The position numbers were made by a program, and so were the translations under genes. From contig NZ_KE150457.1 of the NCBI RefSeq assembly GCF_000411455.1, positions 872,474 to 936,473 of the forward strand: DNA of 64,000 nt, in the 5' to 3' direction. Source of the stretch: Microbacterium sp. oral taxon 186 str. F0373. Its GTDB lineage: Bacteria; Actinomycetota; Actinomycetes; Actinomycetales; Microbacteriaceae. Of the stretch, positions 20,576 through 28,390 are shown piece by piece. How positions within the stretch are numbered: position 1 is the first letter of the stretch; each line of letters starts with the position of its first letter. The notes beneath the pieces are model-generated. The model did not search any database, had not been told where the DNA came from, and saw only the letters and a program-made list of their open reading frames with translations.

Positions 20576-22425
20576 AGATCCCCGCCATGATCGCTGCCGA
20601 GCTGCGGCGCCTCACGGCGACGCGGATGTCGGTCATCGCCCTCGTCGCCCTCATGCTCGTGCCCGTCCTCTACGGCGGGCTCTACCTGTGGGCCAACCAG
20701 GACCCGTACGGGCACTTCTCGGAGGTTCCCGTCGCACTGGTCGACCTCGATGAGGGGTCGGGGACCGGCGGCGATGCGGCACAGTACGGCAGCCAGGTCT
20801 CGCAGCAGCTCATCGACGGTCACGCCTTCGACTGGCGTGCGATGAGCGAGGCGGATGCCGCGACCGCGCTCCACGACGGCACGGTCGACTTCATCGTGAC
20901 GATCCCCTCGGACTTCTCCGCGGCCCTCGTCTCCTCCGGCGGTACCGCACCGCACCAGGCGACGATCGGGCTGCAGACCAACGACGCCAACAACTACCTG
21001 GCCTCGACCATCGGCACGCAGGCTGTCGAGAAGATCCGTCGCTCGGTCGCCGAGCTCGTCGGTCAGGAGGCGGCGTCGCGCCTGCTCGGAGGCCTCGCCG
21101 ACATCCGCGCCCAGCTCGTGCAGGCGGCCGACGGTGCCACCACCCTCGCCGACGGCGCCTCCCAGGTCGCCGCAGGCAGCACGACGCTGGCGCAGGGCAC
21201 CGCGGCGCTCGCGCAGGGCGCAGGAACGCTCACCGACGGTGCGAACCAGGTCGCCTCGGGCGCCGCGCAGGTCGCCGACGGAGCAAACCGCGTGTCGGCA
21301 GGCACGGCGACGCTCGACGGCTACGCCGATCGCGCGTCATCCGCAGGGCAGCAGGTGGTCGCCGCGATCCCGCAGGCCCGCACCGACATCGCGAAACTGC
21401 TGGCCGACCGCGGAGTCGACCAGCCGACGATCGACCGGGTGCTCGCTGCGCTCGATCCCATCGGCGATGCCGCGGTGACCGGCAACGACCGCCTTCAGGC
21501 CGCGGTGTCGCAGGTTGACGAGCTGGCCTCTGGGGCGGCGCAGGTCGCCTCCGGCGCCGCACAGGTCTCCTCCGGGGCGGCGCAGGTCGCCGGCGGCGCC
21601 GGCTCGCTCCGCGACGGCGCCGACCAAGCCGCGGCGGGGGCTGCGGCCCTCGCGGCCGGGACGGGTCAGGTCGCCGGCGGCGCCGGCTCGCTGCGCGACG
21701 GACTGGCGTCGGGGGTGCAGGCGATTCCCGACACGGATGCCGCAACCCGTGATGCGCAGGCCAAGACCATCTCCGATCCGGTCGCGGTGAGCTCGAGTGC
21801 GCAGACCTCGGCGGGAGACTACGGCGCCGGGCTCGCCCCGTTCTTCGCGGCTCTCGCCGGCTGGATCGGCATCTACGCGCTCTTCCTCATCGTCAAGCCC
21901 ATCTCGCGCCGCGCCGTCACGGCGCTGCGCTCGCCCCTCCGGGTGACCATCGCCGGCTGGCTGACCCCTGCCTTCCTGGGCAGCGTGGGCATGGTTGCGC
22001 TGTTCGGGGTGCTCTCCTTCGCCCTCGGCTTCCGGTTCGCCAACCCGCTCGGCACTCTCGGCATCCTGATGCTCGCCTCTTTCACCTACGCGGCGATCAT
22101 CCTCGCGCTGAACGTCTGGCTGGGCTCGGTCGGCCAGTTCGTCGGCCTCGTACTCATGGTGCTGCAGCTTGTGACGGCGGGAGGGACCTTCCCCTGGCAG
22201 ACGCTGCCGGCGCCGCTGGCGGCGCTGCACCACGTGCTGCCGATGGGATACGTCGTCGACGCCATGCGCCAGCTGATGTACGGCGGCGATCTCGCCCGCG
22301 TCGGCACGGACATCAGTGTGCTGCTGCTGTGGCTCGGCGGGGCGCTGGCCCTGGCGGCCGTGGGAGTGACACGGATGACACACCGCCGGACGCTCCGCGA
22401 CCTGCAGCCGAGCCTCATCGGGTAG
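20572..22425 (+). CDS. YhgE/Pip-family membrane protein
   Basis: 617 aa. One N-terminal membrane segment (about residues 17-38), an extracytoplasmic region of about 370 aa, then five or six C-terminal membrane segments like an ABC-2 permease. The outer region contains QVAxGAA / LxxGAxxL repeats (about residues 185-245 and 315-390), forming the long coiled or beta-helical stalk known in YhgE/Pip proteins. The family includes the Lactococcus phage-infection protein and proteins linked to export; biochemical function is poorly defined. Part of the repeat is also duplicated at nucleotide level (near 21588-21618 and 21669-21699). ATG overlaps the preceding gene by 4 bp. Confidence 0.9.
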   Translation: MKIPAMIAAELRRLTATRMSVIALVALMLVPVLYGGLYLWANQDPYGHFSEVPVALVDLDEGSGTGGDAAQYGSQVSQQLIDGHAFDWRAMSEADAATALHDGTVDFIVTIPSDFSAALVSSGGTAPHQATIGLQTNDANNYLASTIGTQAVEKIRRSVAELVGQEAASRLLGGLADIRAQLVQAADGATTLADGASQVAAGSTTLAQGTAALAQGAGTLTDGANQVASGAAQVADGANRVSAGTATLDGYADRASSAGQQVVAAIPQARTDIAKLLADRGVDQPTIDRVLAALDPIGDAAVTGNDRLQAAVSQVDELASGAAQVASGAAQVSSGAAQVAGGAGSLRDGADQAAAGAAALAAGTGQVAGGAGSLRDGLASGVQAIPDTDAATRDAQAKTISDPVAVSSSAQTSAGDYGAGLAPFFAALAGWIGIYALFLIVKPISRRAVTALRSPLRVTIAGWLTPAFLGSVGMVALFGVLSFALGFRFANPLGTLGILMLASFTYAAIILALNVWLGSVGQFVGLVLMVLQLVTAGGTFPWQTLPAPLAALHHVLPMGYVVDAMRQLMYGGDLARVGTDISVLLLWLGGALALAAVGVTRMTHRRTLRDLQPSLIG

Positions 22426-22461
22426 TGCGTGGCGCGGACTCCGCCCGCCCGCCCGCGCCAC

Positions 22462-22559
22462 GTTCCGTATTCAGTCCGCGAGAGCACGGCGACCAGCCCC
22501 ACCCGCGGGATTCCGGGTCGGCCGGCCGAGCGTGAGCCGGCGGAGACTGAAGACGGAAC
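22462..22559. repeat. 98-bp element with inverted ends, copy 1
   Basis: Starts GTTCCGTATTCAGTC and ends GACTGAAGACGGAAC; the ends are inverted repeats with 14 of 15 matches. A second element of exactly the same length and ends lies at 57282-57379, with a core that is only weakly similar. It sits in the 238-bp gap after the YhgE gene. It could be a miniature mobile element or an RNA hairpin; it is not a recognised insertion sequence. Confidence 0.65.
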
Positions 22560-22663
22560 ACGGAGAGGCGGAGAGGCGGGGGCAGGCAGGCGCATCCGCG
22601 CGTCACCCCCACCGGCGCCGACCCGCAGGCCTCTACGATCGGAAGGGACCCGGAGGAGACTCA

Positions 22664-22771
22664 ATGGCGACCAGCGCTCGGCAGTTCGACGACGAGCGAT
22701 CATCCGCCACTTTCGGCGACTCGCGGCGGAATCGCCATCCGCGACACAACGAGGGGGCGGGGCGGGCATGA
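22664..22771 (+). CDS. Possible 35-aa leader ORF
   Basis: A short frame beginning MATSARQFDDERSS is preceded by a strong ribosome binding site (CGGAGGAG) and a possible -10 TACGAT at 22634-22639. It ends with TGA overlapping the ATG of the next gene (ATGA), so it could couple translation of the oxidoreductase, whose own ribosome binding site is poor. The peptide is charged, hydrophilic and matches nothing I know. It may be a regulatory leader or chance. Confidence 0.35.
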   Translation: MATSARQFDDERSSATFGDSRRNRHPRHNEGAGRA

Positions 22772-24213
22772 CCGACGTCGAGGTGGTGGGATCGGGCCCC
22801 AACGCCCTGGCCGCCGCGGTCACGCTCGCGCGGGCGGGCCTGTCGGTGCGCGTCTTCGAACGGATGGCACAGCTCGGCGGCGGAGCCCGCACCGCCGAGA
22901 CGGTGGCACCCGGGTTCCGCCACGACACCTGCTCAGCCGTGCATCCGCTCGCGCTCGCCTCTCCCTTCTTCCGCGCGTTCGGGCTCGCGCGGCGCGTGGA
23001 GTTCGTCACCCCGGAGATCTCGTTCGCGCATCCTTTGAGCCCCATCGACGGCGGCTCCGGCATCGCGTACCGCGACCTGGAGCGCACCGTCGACGGCCTC
23101 GGCCGCGACGGTGCCGCCTACCGACGGTTGATCGCCCCTCTCGCCAGCCACGCGCGGGAGGTCGCCCGGTTCACGGGGTCCCCGCTGCTGCGCGTGCCGC
23201 CGCATCCGCTCGTCACCGCCCGTTTCGGTGTGCGCGCGCTCGTCCAGGGCAGCGCCGCGTGGAATGCGCCCTTCACCGGCGCCGTCGCACCGGCCATGAT
23301 CACCGGTGTCGCCGCCCATGCGATCGCACCGCAGCCGAGCGTGGTCGCCGCGGCCGCCGGGCTCGCCCTGCAGACGCACGCGCACGCGGCCGGATGGCCG
23401 ATCCCCATCGGCGGCTCGCAGGCGATCTCGGACGCTCTCGCCGACGACCTTCGCGCACACGGCGGCGAGATCGTTCTCGACCATGAGATCACCTCGCTCG
23501 ACGAGCTGAGCGCCCGAGCGGTGGTGCTCGATGTCACGCCCCGCGCACTCGTGCGACTCGCCGGCGAGCGGATGCCGGGGTCCTATCGACGACGCCTGGA
23601 GCGATTCCGCTACGGCAGCGGCTCCGCGAAAGTGCAGTTCGCGCTGTCGGGGCCGGTCCCCTGGGCCGACGAACGGATCGCCGGAGCCGGCACCGTGCAC
23701 ATCGGCGGCACGCGTGCCCGGATCGCCGCGGCCGAGCGCGACGTGCTCGCCGGGCGACACGCGGCATCCCCCTATGTGCTCGTCTCGCAGCCGTCGGTCT
23801 TCGACTCCACCCGCGCACCCGAAGGCCACCACGCCCTCTGGGCGTACACGCACGTGCCGGCCGGTTCGACGGTGGACCAGACCGAGGCCGTGATCCGAGC
23901 GATCGAGAACGTCGCACCCGGGTTTCGCGATGTGATCATCGCGTCGCACAGTACGACCGCCGCGCAGCTCGAAGCCGACAACCCGAACTACATCGGCGGC
24001 GACATCGCGGCCGGCGCCGCGACACTGCGTCAGCTGCTCGCGCGCCCCGTCCTCAGCACCGAGCCGTGGCGTACGCCTCTGCCGGGCGTCTACCTCTGTG
24101 GGGCCGCAACGAGTCCCGGTCCGGGGGTCCACGGGCAGTCGGGATGGTTCGCGGCACGCAGCGTGTTACGGCACGAGTTCGGAATGCCGCACACGCCCTC
24201 GCTCGCGCCCTGA
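22768..24213 (+). CDS. FAD-dependent oxidoreductase, CrtI/phytoene-desaturase-like
   Basis: 481 aa flavoprotein. The N-terminal dinucleotide-binding motif is VVGSGPNALAAAVTLARAG, followed by an acidic residue (VFER) and the GGG(A) motif. The C-terminal block LPGVYLCGAATSPGPGVHG is typical of the CrtI/amine-oxidase group, where the flavin is closed in. Members desaturate or isomerise polyenes, but many actinobacterial relatives have unknown substrates. No carotenoid genes are next to it, so a carotenoid role is not supported here. Confidence 0.85.
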   Translation: MTDVEVVGSGPNALAAAVTLARAGLSVRVFERMAQLGGGARTAETVAPGFRHDTCSAVHPLALASPFFRAFGLARRVEFVTPEISFAHPLSPIDGGSGIAYRDLERTVDGLGRDGAAYRRLIAPLASHAREVARFTGSPLLRVPPHPLVTARFGVRALVQGSAAWNAPFTGAVAPAMITGVAAHAIAPQPSVVAAAAGLALQTHAHAAGWPIPIGGSQAISDALADDLRAHGGEIVLDHEITSLDELSARAVVLDVTPRALVRLAGERMPGSYRRRLERFRYGSGSAKVQFALSGPVPWADERIAGAGTVHIGGTRARIAAAERDVLAGRHAASPYVLVSQPSVFDSTRAPEGHHALWAYTHVPAGSTVDQTEAVIRAIENVAPGFRDVIIASHSTTAAQLEADNPNYIGGDIAAGAATLRQLLARPVLSTEPWRTPLPGVYLCGAATSPGPGVHGQSGWFAARSVLRHEFGMPHTPSLAP

Positions 24214-24232
24214 GATCCCTGCTCCGGCCGCG

Positions 24233-24796
24233 TCACCGCGTCGGCATCACCTTCTCGAAACGGAAGCCCCGGTCCTCACCGTCGAAGCTCTCCGCCGACC
24301 CCTCCGGAGGGGTCGGACCGCCGGGCGGCTCCGGGTGAGGATGCCCCTCGTGGAAGAACTCCACCGCGTGAAAGCCGCAGACGTTGATGTAGAAGTGGAT
24401 GTTGCGCACTTCGAAGTGTGGAGTGAAGGTCTCCCAGACCCTCGTGTCGGGATAGTGCTCCTCGATCGCCCGCCACGCCAGCCGCCCGAGTCCTTGACCT
24501 TCTCGACCGAGGTCGATGAAGAACAGCTCCAGCGACCGGTGGCCGGGTTCGCGCCCAGGGACGACGACCGCGCCCCCGACGCGCTCGCCCCCCTGGATGA
24601 CGTGGAAGACCTCTGCGCCGGGCGCATCGAACGACGCTGCCAGCTCCTGATCGCTGGGTATGGGCTCGGGGCTGGGGTGTCCCGTCTCCCTCTCCACCGC
24701 TGGCGCAAACGACGCCTGGAGGCGCGTGCTGAAGTCGGAAAGGTCGTCGGGGAGCGCCGGCTCGAGCGTCAGGGGTGGTGGGGTCGTGGTCGTCAA
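24233..24796 (-). CDS. GNAT-family N-acetyltransferase
   Basis: About 187 aa. GNAT core: SLELFFIDLGREGQGLGRLAWRAI, whose GREGQGLG is the acetyl-CoA pyrophosphate loop, followed by WETFTPHFEVRNIHFYINVCGF, a GNAT C-terminal half. I choose a TTG start (LTTTTPPPLTL), with GAGAGG 9 bp upstream; no good ATG is available. A longer upstream frame is proline- and glycine-rich with no similarity. The substrate is unknown. It converges on the oxidoreductase gene. Upstream, 24797-25085 holds no gene I can support. Confidence 0.75.
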   Translation of the reverse strand: MTTTTPPPLTLEPALPDDLSDFSTRLQASFAPAVERETGHPSPEPIPSDQELAASFDAPGAEVFHVIQGGERVGGAVVVPGREPGHRSLELFFIDLGREGQGLGRLAWRAIEEHYPDTRVWETFTPHFEVRNIHFYINVCGFHAVEFFHEGHPHPEPPGGPTPPEGSAESFDGEDRGFRFEKVMPTR

Positions 24797-25085
24797 GGTG
24801 TGGTGCCTCTCTGGAGCGGTGCTTCCAGTACACACTCCGCACCCGCCGAGCACATCGGCCGACTGACCGGTGCTGATCCCCGGTTCGGGGGGGTCCTCAC
24901 CCCGAACACCCGAGTGCGCCCGGCCGCACCCGGCGAAGAGTGTCGGGGCCGGACCCGTGACCCCCCAGTTGACGGTCCGGCCCCCGACTCGTCCAGTGTG
25001 GACGGGAGGCGGAGTACGCGCACCGTTGTCCACAGCCCGTCTCGGCATCCAGCGCAGGAACATGCCTGTGGAGGAGTCGGCGCGC

Positions 25086-25442
25086 TCAGCCGCCCGCGGC
25101 GGGGGGCGTCCGACGGGCCTCGTCGAGCTCGTCGACGTACAGCGAGCGCTCGTCGATCGTGCCGTTGCGATAGGCCTGGCGCCCGACCATGTGCGCTGAC
25201 AGCGGCGCCGTGGCCAGTTGCATCATCACCACGGGGACGAGGAAGGCGACGACCGGCCAGCTGCGCAGCGAGAGCGCGATCGCGAGGCAGATGAGGATGA
25301 GCCCGAGCACCTGCGGCTTCGTCGCTGCGTGCAGACGCGTCGGCACATCGCGGAAGCGCAGCAGCCCGATCGCGGCCGTGATGCACAGCAGGCCGCCGAG
25401 GAGCACGAGGACGAGGGCCACGATATCGAGGATGTCGTTCAT
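25086..25442 (-). CDS. mnhG: Mrp Na+/H+ antiporter subunit G
   Basis: 118 aa, three membrane segments, the MnhG/PhaG family (LLGGLLCITAAIGLLRF then DVPTRLHAATKPQVLGL). Last gene of the antiporter operon. The ATG overlaps the mnhF stop by 4 bp. Mrp complexes exchange Na+ for H+ for pH and salt homeostasis and need all subunits. Confidence 0.93.
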   Translation of the reverse strand: MNDILDIVALVLVLLGGLLCITAAIGLLRFRDVPTRLHAATKPQVLGLILICLAIALSLRSWPVVAFLVPVVMMQLATAPLSAHMVGRQAYRNGTIDERSLYVDELDEARRTPPAAGG

Positions 25443-25708
25443 CGGTCGGTGTTGTCCCTCCGTGCGACGAAGCGCGCCACGGCGATGGAGCCGAAGACGC
25501 CGACGGCGGCGATGATCAGCAGCGCCGGAAGCGACCGGGTGTGATGGTTGATCACCATGTCCGCGCCCAGGGCGCACATGACGAGCGTCAGCAGCACGTC
25601 CGACGCCACCGCGCGGTCGAGGATCGACGGTCCGACGATGATGCGCCAGAGCGTGAGCACGCCCGCGATCGCGAACACGACGTAGACGGCGACGATGAGG
25701 ATGCTCAC
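25439..25708 (-). CDS. mnhF: Mrp antiporter subunit F
   Basis: 89 aa with three membrane segments and the MnhF signature GPSILDRAVASDVL. Overlaps mnhE and mnhG by 4 bp each. Confidence 0.93.
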   Translation of the reverse strand: MSILIVAVYVVFAIAGVLTLWRIIVGPSILDRAVASDVLLTLVMCALGADMVINHHTRSLPALLIIAAVGVFGSIAVARFVARRDNTDR

Positions 25709-26286
25709 AGCCCGGCACCTCCCTCGCGCGGCGTCTGGGCGCCCGCCGCGCGGATCGTCTCCAGCTGGGCGCGCGAGCCGACGGCCCGCACGATCCGCGA
25801 CTCCCAGCCCTGCACGGCGCGGCGCTGTCTGTCCACGTCATGGTCGGACGAGACGCCGAGGACATGCAGGAAGAGGATGCGGCGGTCACGGTCGACGTCG
25901 ACGATCAACGACCCCGGGATGAGCGAGGCGGTCACCCCGACGTGGGCCATGATCAGGTCGTCGTCGGTGCGCAGCGGCACCGCGATCACAGCCGTCCCCG
26001 GGTAGCGCCGCGGATGGAGGGTCTGCCAGGCGACGAGCAGCGAGCCGCGGATGAGAGCGAGGAAGAACATCACCACGAAGACGAGGCCATACCAGAGGTT
26101 CACTCGTCCCGACAGCTCGACCGCCGGCAGTCGGAACACCCGCGTCACCACGACCGCCACGATGACGCCCGTCACGGCGGCGAGCACCGAGAACTGACCC
26201 CACAGCAGCATCCACAGGGCGACCAGCCACACGAAGAAGGGAAGCTGGCGCCAGACGGCGGCGGCCACCGATGATGTCGGGCTCAC
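25705..26286 (-). CDS. mnhE: Mrp antiporter subunit E
   Basis: About 193 aa. Hydrophobic N-terminus (QLPFFVWLVALWMLLWGQFS), family block VGVTASLIPGSLIVDVD and a soluble C-terminal tail. I choose the GTG at 26286 (GTGA overlapping the mnhD stop) rather than a longer upstream start, giving the normal subunit length. Confidence 0.9.
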   Translation of the reverse strand: MSPTSSVAAAVWRQLPFFVWLVALWMLLWGQFSVLAAVTGVIVAVVVTRVFRLPAVELSGRVNLWYGLVFVVMFFLALIRGSLLVAWQTLHPRRYPGTAVIAVPLRTDDDLIMAHVGVTASLIPGSLIVDVDRDRRILFLHVLGVSSDHDVDRQRRAVQGWESRIVRAVGSRAQLETIRAAGAQTPREGGAGL

Positions 26287-27848
26287 GATCCGCCCCCGTC
26301 GTCGAGCTGCACGAGCGTCACGGGCGTGAGCAGCGCATCGCCGATGCTCGCGCACAGCGTGTAGAGAGGACCGGCGAAGACCGTGAGGGCGACGGTGACC
26401 GCGACCATCCCCGCCGTCGTGGCGGTCATGATGCGCGGGATGACGCGGCGGGCGCCTTCGTCATCGGCCGCGGGGGCGTCGCCGAGGTACGAGATGCGGT
26501 CGACGACGCCGGTCTCCTCCGTGTGGTCGTCGTCCTCGCGCCAGAAGGCGAGGTTCCACGCGCGCATGAGGGTGTACAGGGTCAGCAGCGAGGTGACGAT
26601 GCCGCCGATGATCAGGATGTACATGAGCGGCGTCCCGACCTCGGCCGCGGCGTCGAACAACGCGAGCTTTCCGATGAAGCCCGAGAACGGCGGCAGGCCG
26701 CCGAGGTTGATCGCCGGGATGAAGAACAGCACCGCCAGCAGGGGTGCGGCACGCATCAGACCCTTCACCTTCAGGATCGACGTCGAGCCGGCACGACGCT
26801 CGACGAGGCCGACCGCGAGGAAGAGCGTGGTCTGCACGATGATGTGGTGGACCATGTAGTAGATGGTCGCGCCGAGGGCGAGGGGCGTCGCGATCGCGAG
26901 CCCGAACACGAGGTAGCCGACGTGGCTGACGAGCGTGAACGACAGGATGCGCTTGAGCTCGGCCTGCGCCAGCGCGCCCAGGACGCCGACGATCATCGTC
27001 GCCAGCGCGACGATCAGCAGCAGGGTGTTGACGTCGTTGTCGCGGAAGATCTGCGTCTCGGTGCGGATCATCGCGTAGACGCCGACCTTCGTCAGCAGTC
27101 CCGCGAAGACCGCGGTGACGGGGGCCGGCGCGGTCGGGTACGAGTCGGGCAGCCAGAACGACAGGGGGAACACGGCAGCCTTGATGCTGAACGCGAGCAG
27201 CAGCATGAGGTGCAGGACAAGCTGCGTCGAATCCGGAAGCTCCGTCATCCGCTCGGCCAGCTGTGCGATGTTCACGGTGCCCAGGGCCCCGTAGATGGCG
27301 GCGATGGCGGCGAGGAAGAGGATCGAGGAGACGAGCGAGACGACGATGTAGACGACCCCGGCGCGGATGCGCGACTCGGTGGAGCCGAGGGTGATGAGCA
27401 CGTACGAGGCGACCAGCAGGATCTCGAAGCCGACGTACAGGTTGAAGAGGTCGCCCGCGATGAACGCGTTGAAGATACCCGCCGACAGGATGAGGTACGA
27501 GGGGTGGAAGATCGTCACGGGGGTGTCGTCGTCGCCGTCGGCCGCGCCCTGCCCGACGGAGAAGAGCAGAACCGCGAGCAGCACGATGCTCGAGATCACG
27601 ACGAGCAGCGCCGCGAGTCGATCGACGTACAGCACGATCCCGAACGGGATCGGCCAGCCGCCCACCGACACGGCGATCGCCTGCCCCGACGAGTCGACGG
27701 TGTACAGGAGCACGGCGGCGATCGCCGCCACGAGCGTCAGCGTGATGACCGAGACACCGACCTGGACGCGGCGCTGGCGACCGAAGACGAGCGCGATGCC
27801 CGCGCCGAGCAGCGGCAGGGCGACGAGAAGGGGAACCAGAGCGCTCAC
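26283..27848 (-). CDS. mnhD: Mrp antiporter subunit D
   Basis: 521 aa, about 14 membrane segments. Proton-conducting subunit of the NuoL/M/N-like family, with conserved block HLMLLLAFSIKAAVFPLSFW and later ELKRILSFTLVSHVGY, which holds the conserved lysine. Start is a GTG overlapping the mnhC stop (GTGA). Confidence 0.95.
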   Translation of the reverse strand: MSALVPLLVALPLLGAGIALVFGRQRRVQVGVSVITLTLVAAIAAVLLYTVDSSGQAIAVSVGGWPIPFGIVLYVDRLAALLVVISSIVLLAVLLFSVGQGAADGDDDTPVTIFHPSYLILSAGIFNAFIAGDLFNLYVGFEILLVASYVLITLGSTESRIRAGVVYIVVSLVSSILFLAAIAAIYGALGTVNIAQLAERMTELPDSTQLVLHLMLLLAFSIKAAVFPLSFWLPDSYPTAPAPVTAVFAGLLTKVGVYAMIRTETQIFRDNDVNTLLLIVALATMIVGVLGALAQAELKRILSFTLVSHVGYLVFGLAIATPLALGATIYYMVHHIIVQTTLFLAVGLVERRAGSTSILKVKGLMRAAPLLAVLFFIPAINLGGLPPFSGFIGKLALFDAAAEVGTPLMYILIIGGIVTSLLTLYTLMRAWNLAFWREDDDHTEETGVVDRISYLGDAPAADDEGARRVIPRIMTATTAGMVAVTVALTVFAGPLYTLCASIGDALLTPVTLVQLDDGGGS

Positions 27849-28390
27849 CGCGCATCACCCCCGTCTCGGCCGTCTCGACCCGGGCGATCGACGGGTGCGT
27901 CGTCGCGGATGCCGTCGAGGTCGCGGTGGTGCAGCACCGTGATCGGGGCCGTCTCGGTGCCGATGAAGTCGGTCGTCGCATCCTCGTCGTCGTCTTCGAT
28001 GGACGTCTCGTCGTCCATCTCGTCCTCTTCGACCGCACCGCGATCACGCACGGCGATGTCTTCCTCATCGTCGACCACCGTGTCGGCCTTGCCCAGCTGC
28101 CAGGAGCGGTAGATGAGCGCGAGCAGGAAGGCCGAGACGGCGAAAGTGATGACGATCGCCGTGAGCGTCAGCGCCTGCGGTAGTGGGTCGCTCATCTCAT
28201 CGACGCCACCCGCGCCGAAGAAGGGGGCGATGCCGGGGCGGCCCATGACGACGAGCAGGAACAGGTTGGTCGCGTTACCCAGCAGCAGGAAGCCGATCAG
28301 CACGCGGGTGAGGCTGCGCTCGAGCATCGCGTAGGCGCCGCACGCGAAGAGGGCGGCCATGATGACGATGAGAACGGCCGAGACGGTCAC
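27845..28390 (-). CDS. mnhC: Mrp antiporter subunit C with acidic tail
   Basis: About 181 aa. The first 115 residues are a normal MnhC/NuoK-like subunit with three membrane segments (LERSLTRVLIGFLLLGNATN). The rest is an unusual hydrophilic tail rich in D and E (VDDEEDIAVRD, DDETSIEDDDED) that normal MnhC proteins of about 115 aa lack. The GTG start overlaps the mnhA stop by 4 bp. Confidence 0.9.
   Translation of the reverse strand: MTVSAVLIVIMAALFACGAYAMLERSLTRVLIGFLLLGNATNLFLLVVMGRPGIAPFFGAGGVDEMSDPLPQALTLTAIVITFAVSAFLLALIYRSWQLGKADTVVDDEEDIAVRDRGAVEEDEMDDETSIEDDDEDATTDFIGTETAPITVLHHRDLDGIRDDAPVDRPGRDGRDGGDAR

Noticed and set aside
24797-25085. Gene in the gap upstream of the GNAT gene
   Set aside because: Frames here are proline/glycine-rich, lack starts with ribosome binding sites and match no family; probably non-coding.
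26271-28112. 613-codon plus-strand frame opposite mnhD/mnhC
   Set aside because: Composition of repeated D/E/R/H typical of an antisense frame; true genes on the minus strand are certain.
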